Below are positions 1 through 5,728 of a stretch of 6,426 nt of DNA, piece after piece. The first letter of the stretch is position 1. The number at the start of each line of letters is the position of its first letter. A program made the translations under genes and the position numbers. This DNA comes from Chitinophagaceae bacterium (GTDB lineage: Bacteria; Bacteroidota; Bacteroidia; Chitinophagales; Chitinophagaceae), in contig JADYYU010000073.1 of the NCBI GenBank assembly GCA_020853515.1, positions 1 to 6,426 on the forward strand, given 5' to 3'. The notes under the pieces are model-generated. The model did no database searches. It saw only the letters and a program-made list of their open reading frames with translations, and was not told the DNA's origin.

Positions 1-651
1 AAAGGTTTTAAAGAAATTGGTTTTATGCCTGAAGCTTTCATCAATTTACTGGCTATGCTGGGATGGAGCAGTACAGAAGCCCGGGAAATATTCAGCATGG
101 AGGATCTTATTGAAAAATTCTCCATTGAACGGGTGCACAAAGGAGGCGCTAAATTTGATTATGAAAAAGCAAAGTGGTATAATCACGAATGGATCAAGCT
201 GAGCGATGCCAACCATTTACTGCCCTTGGTGAAATGGATTTACACACAACATAAAATTGATTACAAGTCTGATGAATTATTGTTAACAGTGATCGCACTG
301 GTCAAAGAACGATGCATCTTATTGAATGACTTTGTACAACAGGGTGTGTATTTTTTTAGCACACCACAGCAGTTTGATTACGAATCCGTAAAACCAAAGT
401 GGGATGATACCAAGCGACTTTTCTTTGATGACTTAATACTGCAGTTTGAGCAAATGACCAACTGGACAGCCACTGATATTGAATCCATTTTTAAAAATTT
501 AGCCGCTGCAAAAAATATTAAACCGGGCGAACTACAGCTACCATTCAGGGTGATGCTGGTAGGGGGCAAATTCGGGCCGGCTGTTTTTCAGATCGCTGAA
601 ATCATTGGCCGTGAGGAAACGATCAAACGGTGCAGGCTATTTACATTATAA
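1..651 (+). CDS. gltX: Glutamyl-tRNA synthetase, C-terminal part (5' end outside window)
   Basis: GltX charges tRNA-Glu with glutamate in the cytoplasm. Only the last 216 residues are here, in frame from base 1, so the Rossmann catalytic core with its HIGH and KMSKS motifs must lie upstream. The fragment opens with GFKEIGFMPEAFINLLAMLG, the segment that follows the KMSKS loop in this family. It continues with the stem-contact block GGAKFDYEKAKWYNHEW (about residues 48-64) and the helical anticodon-binding domain, ending in PFRVMLVGGKFGP (about 181-193) and a short helix, GREETIKR. Internal ATGs such as the one at base 25 are not the start. The last residues (KRCRLFTL) are less like the family than the rest and are discussed as a finding. 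The gene converges on the DUF3108 gene with 56 bp between the stops; I see no clear terminator there. Identification is firm. Confidence 0.93.
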   Translation, partial: KGFKEIGFMPEAFINLLAMLGWSSTEAREIFSMEDLIEKFSIERVHKGGAKFDYEKAKWYNHEWIKLSDANHLLPLVKWIYTQHKIDYKSDELLLTVIALVKERCILLNDFVQQGVYFFSTPQQFDYESVKPKWDDTKRLFFDDLILQFEQMTNWTATDIESIFKNLAAAKNIKPGELQLPFRVMLVGGKFGPAVFQIAEIIGREETIKRCRLFTL

Positions 652-707
652 CCCTTTCAGCAACGAAGCACTGACAAAGCATATCATGCAGGTGCAGAAT
701 GGCGGCT

Positions 708-1463
708 TCATGGTATGAAATACACACGAATTTTACCAACCAAAATAGGTGTTTCAATATACACCGGTATTTTACGTGCGTCATCGGTGACATATACCAG
801 CATATCTTCTCCGCCTTTGAATAAGGTACCTTCTATCAGCTTGGGTCTGAATTTGATTGTATTATAGTCCCCATAGCGGGTATGCAGTTTTTCTTTGCCT
901 AAATAACGGATGTATAAGGGATAAACCTGATCATCGAGATACATATTAAACGGGATCACATCATTGACTTTATAACGGCTGAAATTAATATTTCGCGCAT
1001 AGTAGATGGCCGACAGTACATCCTGAACGCAATCAGGCGTTTGTATACTGCCTTTGCGCGAAACAGCCGTATTCAGTTTATGATCAAATACAACGTGATC
1101 GTAAATGCGGTTACCGGTTTCGGCCACATTTCTGATAAATTTTAAAGGAAGCATAGTAGCCGTGTCTATATAACTTTCGTACACATCCCGCACTTTGTAA
1201 AACCAGTCATAGGTCTTCAGGGTATGCCCCTCTCCAGTTACATGAAACACCTTTCTTTGCTGATAGTTTTCAATAACCGCAGAGAAAGTAGCTTCGCCGG
1301 CTGCAACATATAATCCTGCTAATGTGTAGTAAACTTTAAATTTTAATTTTTCACCATGCGAAGTGCTTGTATTTTTAATTCCGCAACTCTGAAAATTTTG
1401 GGCTGAAGCCGCATTCCCAATCAGCAGCAACATGGAAAGCACACAAATAAAAACTGTACGCAT
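708..1463 (-). CDS. Exported DUF3108 domain-containing protein
   Basis: This is a 251-residue exported protein. The N-terminus (MRTVFICVLSMLLLIGN, then AASAQ) is a classic signal peptide with likely cleavage after Ala21 (ASA|QNF). The mature part is beta-rich and matches DUF3108: GEKLKFKVYYTLAG near residue 37, GEATFSAVI near 56, an SYIDTATMLPLKF strand near 97, DVLSAIYYARN near 148, and IPVYIETPILVGKIRVYF at the end. The family is found in Gram-negative envelopes and its biochemical role is unknown. The ATG at 1463 lies 10 bp after the pbp1A stop. An ATG at 1484 (MTTKKAD extension) overlaps pbp1A by 11 bp and also leaves a usable signal peptide. The frame stays open to 1577, but the extra residues are read inside pbp1A and are unlikely to be translated. 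Co-transcription with pbp1A is the obvious inference. The DUF3108 assignment is from remembered family features, not a profile search. Confidence 0.8.
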   Translation of the reverse strand: MRTVFICVLSMLLLIGNAASAQNFQSCGIKNTSTSHGEKLKFKVYYTLAGLYVAAGEATFSAVIENYQQRKVFHVTGEGHTLKTYDWFYKVRDVYESYIDTATMLPLKFIRNVAETGNRIYDHVVFDHKLNTAVSRKGSIQTPDCVQDVLSAIYYARNINFSRYKVNDVIPFNMYLDDQVYPLYIRYLGKEKLHTRYGDYNTIKFRPKLIEGTLFKGGEDMLVYVTDDARKIPVYIETPILVGKIRVYFIP

Positions 1464-1473
1464 ATCCGCTTTT

Positions 1474-3714
1474 TTAGTAGTCATCCTGAGGCGTTCCGCT
1501 CCCTGTATTACCCAGGTCGTACCCGCCTCTTTCACCATCATCTGCATCTTCTTCTTCAGGCATCCCCCTCGATACACTCATTTGTGCATTGGCACGCTGT
1601 AAACTGATCTCATCAACCGCATCACATTCGTCCATACCTATCATCACGGCAGGCATTGCAAAAGTGTCTGTTTTATTGTAAACATTTTTTTCATTCGCTT
1701 GTAATTTCTTGAAAAATTCACCCCAGATGGGCATGGCCGCACGGGCACCTTCCCCGAGACCCACGCCAATAAATTTGTCGTCGCAACCGACCCACGCACC
1801 GGCCAGCAATTGGGGTGTATAGCCAATAAACCAGGCATCGGATTCGCTGTTGGTTGTACCTGTTTTTCCTGCACATTCACCCTTAATATTCCATCCCGGC
1901 TTTAATCTGCGGCCCGTACCAAATAATACGGTGCCCATCATCATTCTGATCATTTTAAAGGCTGTCACTTCATTGATCACTTCATTGCGAAGTGGCACAA
2001 AATTTTCAAGCACATTGCCATTTCTATCCTCAATACGGGTAATATAAATGGGCTGGGTATTGATGCCGTAGTTTGGAAACATTGTGTAAGCACGCAGCAT
2101 TTCTATCACTGAGATATCATCTGCCCCCAGGCAAATAGAAGGATAAGCATGCAAATTGCTGGTAGTAATACCTAGTCTGCGCAAAAAATCGACAAAAGCC
2201 TGAATCCCTACTAATTTTAAAATATTTACAGTCGCGTTGTTTTTCGAATAGGCCAGAGCCTTCTTCATGGGCATGGCTCCCCTGCTTTTATCGGGACCGT
2301 AATAGCCAAAACCCGGAAACATGACAGGATTTAATGAGATAGACTGACAGGGAGAATTTCCGTTATCTACGGCCAAACAATACAACAAAGGCTTGATGGT
2401 GGAACCTACCTGCCTTTTAGTATTAACATTTACGTGGTCGTACTGAAAATACTTATGATTGATACCTCCTACCCAGGCTTTCACCTCACCGGTAGCCGGG
2501 TCCATTACCATGAAGCCAGTTTGCACAAAACCTTTCATATACTTTATACTGTCCAGCGGAGAAATGGTGGTGTCTTTTTCCCTGCGATCGTTCCATGCAA
2601 AAACCTTCATGCTGGTTTTGGTGTTGAAGTTTTTCATGATATCGGCCTCACTCATCCCTTCGGCTTTCAGACCGCGGTATCGCTCCGACTCCTTTACCGC
2701 CCTCGCCAGTGTTTTAGGATGCTGCGCCCATTTTGACGCGCTTGCAAACCGGGTTTTACCATACATCTGTTTGGCAACAGCTTCTTCAGCAAATTGTTGC
2801 ATGGTAGTGTCAAGACTTGTATAGATCTTCAAACCATCTTTATATAAATTATAACCCTTGCTTTTGCACCAGATTTTCATGTCCTGCTCTACCACTTGTC
2901 TGAAATAAGGCGCTACGCCATCATGATGCGAGTCGCTCATGGGCGAAAAACTCAGCACAATAGGACGTTCTTTAAGACTTTGGGCTTCTGATGCAGAAAT
3001 TTTAAAATTCTTTGCCATCAGATCCAGAACGATATTTCTTCGTTCTTTTGTTCGATCCGGATGTTTAACAGGATTAAATAAAGACGAGCCCTTGAGCATA
3101 CCTACCAGCATGGCCGCCTCCTCAACATTTAAATCAATGGGCTTTTTATTGAAATATGTTTTGGAAGCACATCGAATACCAAATGAATTGTATCCCCAGG
3201 GTACGGTATTCAGGTAGAGAGTCAGAATTTCTTCTTTGGTCAGATTTTTCTCCAGTTTTACCGCCACGATCTGTTCTTTCAGTTTTTCAACCAGCCGGGT
3301 CTTCAGATTTCGGGAGCCCTGCTCAAGCAAATGTTTGGCCAATTGCTGGGTAATGGTACTTGCCCCACCACTCGGATTAAAGGTAATCACACCAAACAAG
3401 GCGCGACCGATAGCCTCTGCATCAATGCCACTATGCTGATAAAAGCGTTCGTCTTCCGTAGCAACCAGGGCGTTGATGACATTTTTAGAGATCTCGCTGT
3501 ATTTTACAGGCTCCCGGTTTTCAAGAAAGTACTTCCCGATTTTGCTGCCGTCTTCAGCAAATACTTCTGAGGCAGTTGCCGATTGCGGATTTTCAAGTTC
3601 TTCCATTTTTGGCATGTAACCCAGCCATCCGGCATTGATACACAATAAAAGAATATTGAATCCAAGCACACTGCACAACAGAAATAACCACAAAAATTTG
3701 ATGCTTCTTTTCAT
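1474..3714 (-). CDS. mrcA: Bifunctional class A penicillin-binding protein (PBP1A type)
   Basis: This 746-residue inner-membrane enzyme polymerises lipid II into glycan strands and cross-links the stem peptides. Residues 7-28 form the N-terminal membrane anchor. The GT51 glycosyltransferase domain carries ATEDERFYQHSGID (85-98, catalytic Glu87), GGASTITQQLAKHL (116-129) and the EKNLTKEEILTLYLN block (155-169). A linker of roughly 250-390 leads to the transpeptidase domain with all three penicillin-binding motifs: STIK with acylated Ser438, SKN at 490-492, and KTGT at 617-620. The C-terminus is an acidic, Gly-rich tail (about 715-746) that looks disordered. Length is usual for Bacteroidota PBP1A proteins. 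The ATG at 3714 has an AT-rich leader with no Shine-Dalgarno motif, and a TAnnTTTG element lies 17 bp upstream. The DUF3108 gene follows closely and is probably in the same operon. The symbol follows the common mrcA/ponA usage; function is certain, the exact orthologue label less so. Confidence 0.96.
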   Translation of the reverse strand: MKRSIKFLWLFLLCSVLGFNILLLCINAGWLGYMPKMEELENPQSATASEVFAEDGSKIGKYFLENREPVKYSEISKNVINALVATEDERFYQHSGIDAEAIGRALFGVITFNPSGGASTITQQLAKHLLEQGSRNLKTRLVEKLKEQIVAVKLEKNLTKEEILTLYLNTVPWGYNSFGIRCASKTYFNKKPIDLNVEEAAMLVGMLKGSSLFNPVKHPDRTKERRNIVLDLMAKNFKISASEAQSLKERPIVLSFSPMSDSHHDGVAPYFRQVVEQDMKIWCKSKGYNLYKDGLKIYTSLDTTMQQFAEEAVAKQMYGKTRFASASKWAQHPKTLARAVKESERYRGLKAEGMSEADIMKNFNTKTSMKVFAWNDRREKDTTISPLDSIKYMKGFVQTGFMVMDPATGEVKAWVGGINHKYFQYDHVNVNTKRQVGSTIKPLLYCLAVDNGNSPCQSISLNPVMFPGFGYYGPDKSRGAMPMKKALAYSKNNATVNILKLVGIQAFVDFLRRLGITTSNLHAYPSICLGADDISVIEMLRAYTMFPNYGINTQPIYITRIEDRNGNVLENFVPLRNEVINEVTAFKMIRMMMGTVLFGTGRRLKPGWNIKGECAGKTGTTNSESDAWFIGYTPQLLAGAWVGCDDKFIGVGLGEGARAAMPIWGEFFKKLQANEKNVYNKTDTFAMPAVMIGMDECDAVDEISLQRANAQMSVSRGMPEEEDADDGERGGYDLGNTGSGTPQDDY

Positions 3715-3731
3715 TTAAAAAAACTAAAAGG

Positions 3732-3739
3732 CAAATCTA
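3732..3739 (-). promoter_or_regulatory. Candidate Bacteroidota-type promoter (-7 element) for pbp1A
   Basis: The minus strand reads TAGATTTG, an exact match to the Bacteroidota -7 consensus TAnnTTTG, 17 bp upstream of the pbp1A ATG. Transcription would start near 3725, giving a leader of about 10 nt. There is no clear TTG/TTTG -33 element at the expected 17-23 bp spacing, only T-rich sequence, so this is moderate support. An 8-bp motif with two free positions also occurs by chance. Confidence 0.5.
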
Positions 3740-3872
3740 TTAAAAACTATGTTATGAAAGTGAAAAATTTAAGCCGGCGGCGATCTTGTCAGCGAGTGTC
3801 CTGCCGGTAAAACAATCAGAATACCTTGTGCAACATCCATGGCTGCAGACGACAGAAGATTTTAGCGCACAG

Positions 3873-3905
3873 TTGCATGCGGTGTCTGTCATTCACTTAC
3901 CTTTG
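3873..3905 (+). promoter_or_regulatory. Candidate Bacteroidota-type promoter for the DCC gene
   Basis: TTG at 3873-3875 and TACCTTTG at 3898-3905 are separated by 22 bp. This matches the Bacteroidota pattern of a -33 TTG and a -7 TAnnTTTG separated by about 17-23 bp. Transcription would start near 3911, leaving an untranslated leader of about 90 nt before the ATG at 4002, long for a small housekeeping gene. The leader contains a weak 5-bp hairpin and an 8-bp direct repeat. Confidence 0.5.
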
Positions 3906-3974
3906 AAACATAGTGGTGCGCAATTACCCTTGCAGTAGTCGCAATGCAAGCTCGTTCACTGTATCATTCGGTTA

Positions 3975-3991
3975 GCCAAACAGGCCAAACA
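3975..3991 (+). repeat. Tandem GCCAAACA direct repeat upstream of the DCC gene
   Basis: GCCAAACA occurs at 3975-3982 and again at 3984-3991, a 9-bp period, ending 10 bp before the DCC start codon. The repeat itself is certain from the sequence. Any role, such as a protein site or a translational element, is unknown, and two copies can arise by chance. Confidence 0.4.
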
Positions 3992-4001
3992 TATAAAGAA
4001 G

Positions 4002-4394
4002 ATGAATAATAAGATCGTATTTTTTGACGGTATGTGCGGACTCTGCAATTCGTTTGTTGATTTTTTACTACGCATAGACAAGAAAAACAAGCTGCTGTTT
4101 GCACCTTTGCAAGGCAAAACAGCCGCTGAATTGCAAATAAACGCAGGTTCACATGATTTAAAAACGGTGATATTTTATTCGCAAGGAAAACTGTACACAA
4201 AATCAGATGCCGTGATCGAAATTTTCAAATGCATAGGCGGCATTTGGTCAATCAGCGTAGCAGGCAGACTGGTCCCTCAAAAAATACGCAATTATTTTTA
4301 TGACTTCGTGGCCCGAAATAGGCTCAGGTGGTTTGGACAAAAATCCACTTGCAGGATGCCTTCAGAAAATGAAAAAGGGCGATTATTACCCTAA
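4002..4394 (+). CDS. DCC family thiol-disulfide oxidoreductase-like protein (DUF393)
   Basis: The DCC family is named for its Asp-x-x-Cys-x-x-Cys motif and is predicted to have a thioredoxin-like fold; substrates are unknown. This 130-residue protein has DGMCGLCN at residues 9-16 (Asp9, Cys12, Cys15) after the first strand KIVFFD. It also has SDAVIEIFKCIGG near 68-80 and the family's C-terminal block YDFVARNRLRWFG (100-112) followed by Cys117. Length is normal. No signal peptide is visible, so a cytoplasmic location is likely. The ATG at 4002 is preceded by an A/G-rich AAAGAAG. The frame upstream is open back to a TAG at 3936-3938 but has no ATG, GTG or TTG start there, so this start is well determined. 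It is transcribed alone, diverging from pbp1A and converging on apaG. The family call is confident; calling it an enzyme is inference. Confidence 0.92.
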   Translation: MNNKIVFFDGMCGLCNSFVDFLLRIDKKNKLLFAPLQGKTAAELQINAGSHDLKTVIFYSQGKLYTKSDAVIEIFKCIGGIWSISVAGRLVPQKIRNYFYDFVARNRLRWFGQKSTCRMPSENEKGRLLP

Positions 4395-4443
4395 ATCCAG
4401 ATTTATCAGCAGAATTTGCAGGGAGCTATTTTCATTGCAAGAC

Positions 4444-4465
4444 CCGGGTTAAAAACAAGGCCCGG
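4444..4465. terminator. Weak hairpin between convergent DCC gene and apaG
   Basis: CCGGG (4444-4448) pairs with CCCGG (4461-4465); two G-U pairs can extend the stem inward, leaving an 8-nt A-rich loop. It sits 49 bp past the DCC stop and abuts the apaG stop, where a shared terminator would be expected. Neither strand has a proper U-run after the stem, so this is a weak candidate for an intrinsic terminator. Confidence 0.3.
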
Positions 4466-4852
4466 CTAATTGAGTTTGTCAGGTGACACCAGATCAAATT
4501 CAGGTATTTGCACTTTAAACAATTTCTTATTGAGCATATTTTCCATCTGATAAGTACCAGACATTTTGCCGATGTCGGTACGGATACTGGCCCCGGAAAC
4601 ATACTGAAATGACTCACCGGGTTCCAGCACAGGCTGCTGCCCCACTACACCCTCACCTTCAACTTCACGGTCGGTGCCATTGCTGTCAAAAATACGCCAG
4701 TGCCGCCTTAATAGTTTCACCGGAAAATTAGCATAATTATCGATCGACACTTTGTAGGCAAATGTGTATTCATTGAGCATCGGGTTTGATTGTTCTTTGT
4801 TATAAAAAACTTCAACGGTGATGCTGATACCTTCTGTAATTTGCTGTTCCAT
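4466..4852 (-). CDS. apaG: ApaG family protein (DUF525)
   Basis: ApaG (CorD) is a small beta-sandwich protein. In enterobacteria its loss affects cobalt resistance and magnesium efflux; the molecular function is not settled. The 128 residues show the full family pattern: FAYKVSIDNYANFPVKLLRR (31-50) with HWRIFDSNG following, the signature GEGVVGQQPVLEPGESFQY (66-84) then VSGA, SGTYQM (98-103) and the closing IPEFDL (116-121). Length is typical (about 125-130). The ATG at 4852 gives the usual N-terminus, a few residues before the ITVEVFYN strand. It is the last gene of the minus-strand cluster, 44 bp after the HExxH gene; that gap is AT-rich, so it may have its own start of transcription. Identification is secure. 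Confidence 0.95.
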   Translation of the reverse strand: MEQQITEGISITVEVFYNKEQSNPMLNEYTFAYKVSIDNYANFPVKLLRRHWRIFDSNGTDREVEGEGVVGQQPVLEPGESFQYVSGASIRTDIGKMSGTYQMENMLNKKLFKVQIPEFDLVSPDKLN

Positions 4853-4896
4853 GAGTGTATGTAAAAATAGGATAATTTTTAAACTGACAAATTTTT

Positions 4897-5217
4897 TTAT
4901 TCCAAAATAAATTTTTCAGGCAAATGCTTGTCCGATTCGTTTGCCCGCGCTTCAACTTCCAATGGATTGCGATAGTAACCGAATCTGACCGTATACCCAA
5001 AATACAAAAGTGGAAAAACCAGCCATCCGTATTTCTTCCATTGCAGTACATGGGTCAGCTCATGACTCAGTAAAGCGGGGTTGTTTTTGATTTCAGTAAT
5101 GGTAATGCGATGCAGGTAAATCGTCTGCCCGAAAACAATGGCGCAATTATCAGCTTTCAGCACAGCGGCCGCTATCCTGGCAATGGCTGCATTTGCTTTG
5201 AAATAGACCTTGATCAT
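4897..5217 (-). CDS. Small HExxH putative zinc protein, DUF4157-like
   Basis: This 106-residue protein has the zinc-metallopeptidase motif HELTH (52-56) in the context LLSHELTHVLQWKKYGW, and a downstream acidic element NPLEVEARANE (84-94) whose Glu87 or Glu89 could be the third zinc ligand. The combination HELxHVxQ plus a later ExEA resembles DUF4157, a minimal metallopeptidase-like domain, but here it is almost the whole protein. A hydrophobic stretch near 65-81 (WLVFPLLYFGYTVRFGY) lies between the two motifs and may pack in the fold or touch a membrane. No signal peptide is evident. The ATG at 5217 is 8 bp after the peroxiredoxin stop, which supports translation in the same operon. Activity and substrate are unknown; peptidase function is an inference from the motif only. 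Confidence 0.78.
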   Translation of the reverse strand: MIKVYFKANAAIARIAAAVLKADNCAIVFGQTIYLHRITITEIKNNPALLSHELTHVLQWKKYGWLVFPLLYFGYTVRFGYYRNPLEVEARANESDKHLPEKFILE

Positions 5218-5225
5218 AAACTGCT

Positions 5226-5717
5226 TTAGGGCTGCATATTCCAGGCTTTCAAAATCTGCGTGGTGTGTATTTTTGATAACACCCTGCCAATCACGTCATG
5301 TATAAGGCCTTGCTCATCGATCAAAAAGGTGGTTCGTTTCAACCCCATATATTTACGGCCATACATATTTTTTTCGCCCCAAACACCATAGGCGTGAATC
5401 ACCTTCATATCCGTATCAGAAAGCAAGGTAAAAGGCAACGTAAATTTTCCGATAAAATGCTGATGCTTCTGCGCATTATCCGGACTTACACCAATCACTT
5501 CAATGCCTTTGCTTTGCAGCAATGCGTAATGATCACGCAAATTACAGGCCTCTACGGTGCAGGTAGGCGTATCGTCTTCCGGATAAAAAAACAAGGCTAC
5601 TTTTTTTCCTTTATAGTCTTTAAGTGCGACCTTATTTCCGGCCTGATCTTTCAACGAAAATGCCGGTGCCTTTTGTCCTTTGGCAGGCATCGAATGGGGT
5701 TGTTCTGAAGTGCTCAT
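5226..5717 (-). CDS. bcp: Bcp/PrxQ-type thioredoxin-dependent peroxiredoxin
   Basis: This cytoplasmic peroxiredoxin reduces hydrogen peroxide and organic hydroperoxides using thioredoxin. The 163-residue sequence has the thioredoxin fold with KVALFFYPEDDTPTCTVEAC at 39-58. Cys53 is the peroxidatic cysteine in the PxxxT/SxxC-type site (Thr50, Cys53). Cys58, five residues on, is the expected resolving cysteine, as in E. coli Bcp. IEVIGVSPD (72-80), LPFTLLSD (94-101) and KRTTFLID (127-134, with the conserved Arg128) complete the family pattern. The ATG at 5717 gives an N-terminal extension of about nine residues before MPAKGQKAPAFSL; a start at Met10 is possible, but the upstream ATG lies 11 bp after the preceding stop, which favours it. 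It follows the M23-type gene and precedes the HExxH gene with tight spacing. Identification is firm. Confidence 0.95.
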   Translation of the reverse strand: MSTSEQPHSMPAKGQKAPAFSLKDQAGNKVALKDYKGKKVALFFYPEDDTPTCTVEACNLRDHYALLQSKGIEVIGVSPDNAQKHQHFIGKFTLPFTLLSDTDMKVIHAYGVWGEKNMYGRKYMGLKRTTFLIDEQGLIHDVIGRVLSKIHTTQILKAWNMQP

Positions 5718-5728
5718 GCTATATGATT

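Larger units (their letters stand above)
3715..4001. other. Divergent intergenic spacer between pbp1A and the DCC gene
   Basis: This 287-bp spacer separates two genes read away from each other. It contains a TAnnTTTG element on each strand, an inverted repeat (3774-3780 with 3801-3807), an 8-bp direct repeat just before the DCC start, and a possible leader hairpin (CTTGC at 3929-3933, GCAAG at 3946-3950). Two short frames are open here. One is a minus-strand 46-codon ORF at 3752-3892 with six cysteines. The other is a plus-strand frame from 3744, in phase with the DCC gene, broken by one TAG at 3936-3938. I recognise no protein in either frame, and neither is annotated as a gene. Confidence 0.6.

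Noticed and set aside
652..707. Terminator between the convergent gltX and DUF3108 genes.
   Set aside because: Only short 4-bp stems are visible (GCAC 668-671 with GTGC 692-695, GCAT 679-682 with ATGC 686-689), asymmetrically placed and without a U-run.
632..715. Plus-strand frame-2 reading after gltX (GYLHYNPFSNEALTKH and on to a stop near 715) as a lost gltX tail or small gene.
   Set aside because: It does not resemble the GltX C-terminus, has no start of its own and is too short to judge.
1464..1577. N-terminal extension of the DUF3108 protein up to an ATG at 1577.
   Set aside because: It lies inside the pbp1A coding region and would bury the clear signal peptide more than 38 residues into the protein.
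1850..3570. Several plus-strand open frames of 65-121 codons opposite pbp1A.
   Set aside because: They are antisense to a protein with intact catalytic motifs, show no recognisable domain and are expected shadows of its codon use.
3877..3892. TGA before the ATG of the Cys-rich ORF read as selenocysteine.
   Set aside because: No convincing selenocysteine-insertion hairpin follows directly, no selenoprotein family is recognised, and an ATG follows at once, so a plain stop and start is simpler.
4862..4891. Possible apaG promoter on the minus strand: TTTG (4891-4888), 18-bp spacer, TATTTTTA (4869-4862).
   Set aside because: The -7 box misses the G of TAnnTTTG, the gap is almost pure A/T so such matches come easily, and the implied leader would be only a few bases.
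5298..5708. A 136-codon plus-strand open frame opposite bcp.
   Set aside because: It mirrors the peroxiredoxin gene almost exactly, has no recognisable domain, and bcp is clearly the real gene.
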